Shown piece after piece: positions 63,958-64,000 of a stretch of DNA of 64,000 nt (position 1 is its first letter; each line of letters begins with the position of its first letter). Location: contig WYBT01000017.1 in the NCBI GenBank assembly GCA_011525785.1, forward strand, positions 1 through 64,000, given 5' to 3'. The position numbers were made by a program, and so were the translations under genes. The notes beneath the pieces are model-generated. The model had not been told where the DNA came from. It searched no databases and was given only the letters and a program-made list of their open reading frames with translations. The DNA comes from Planctomycetaceae bacterium. Its GTDB lineage: Bacteria > Planctomycetota > UBA1135 > GCA-002686595.

Positions 63958-64000
63958 CGCAACGAACTCCGCGCGCGCACGCGCTTGACCGCGCCGCCGA

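Overview
The window is high-GC bacterial DNA, densely packed with genes on both strands. The best taxonomic clue is two secreted proteins (2311-3447 and 11898-13271). They share a C-terminal module of about 138 residues that opens YCT...N..C and closes with a W.RDP...ALS.G block. I associate this module with Planctomycetota, especially the deep Pla163/Poly30-like lineages. Futalosine-pathway menaquinone genes, many exported proteins and PAS-rich kinases fit. The assignment is an inference from protein style, not a database result. Overlapping ATGA, GTGA and TGATG junctions are very common, so many genes sit in short operons.

Layout. 1-15 kb: a partial tRNA-dihydrouridine synthase gene, exported proteins, folP, and a peptide-use block on the minus strand (DPP-IV-like peptidase, POT peptide transporter, PepQ prolidase). 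Then come a DinB-like protein, fructose-1,6-bisphosphatase and a lipoprotein. 15-19 kb: an HU-like protein with a strong intrinsic terminator, an AbgT-type transporter, a C39-like membrane protein and a cupin. 19-31 kb: topoisomerase VI subunit A next to a STAS/GHKL/DUF4325-like protein, a BlaI/M56 operon with its operator, a frameshifted pterin dehydratase, a TetR/CPBP divergent pair with its operator, topoisomerase VI subunit B, a MntA/HepT module, and cysDN. 31-49 kb: a TPR protein, mqnA, an RNA-modification operon, an ATP-grasp/metallopeptidase pair, a very large exported esterase-like protein, an HRDC protein, and mqnC-mqnE. 49-59 kb: signalling genes (a PAS sensor kinase with an overlapping receiver-kinase, an XRE regulator with a palindrome, and a hybrid kinase with two receivers). 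59-63.4 kb: an accessory island with a PUA-like/HNH nuclease, a two-gene HipBA module and, converging on it, a three-gene HipB-HipS-HipT module with two palindromic operators.

The most notable items are the adjacent HipBA and HipBST systems behind a probable modification-dependent nuclease, and a bacterial topoisomerase VI whose A subunit is co-directional with a tri-domain STAS/GHKL/DUF4325 protein. Also notable are clear regulator palindromes (BlaI, TetR, XRE, HipB) and two genes each broken by one frameshift. I saw no rRNA, tRNA, CRISPR array, prophage or insertion sequence.
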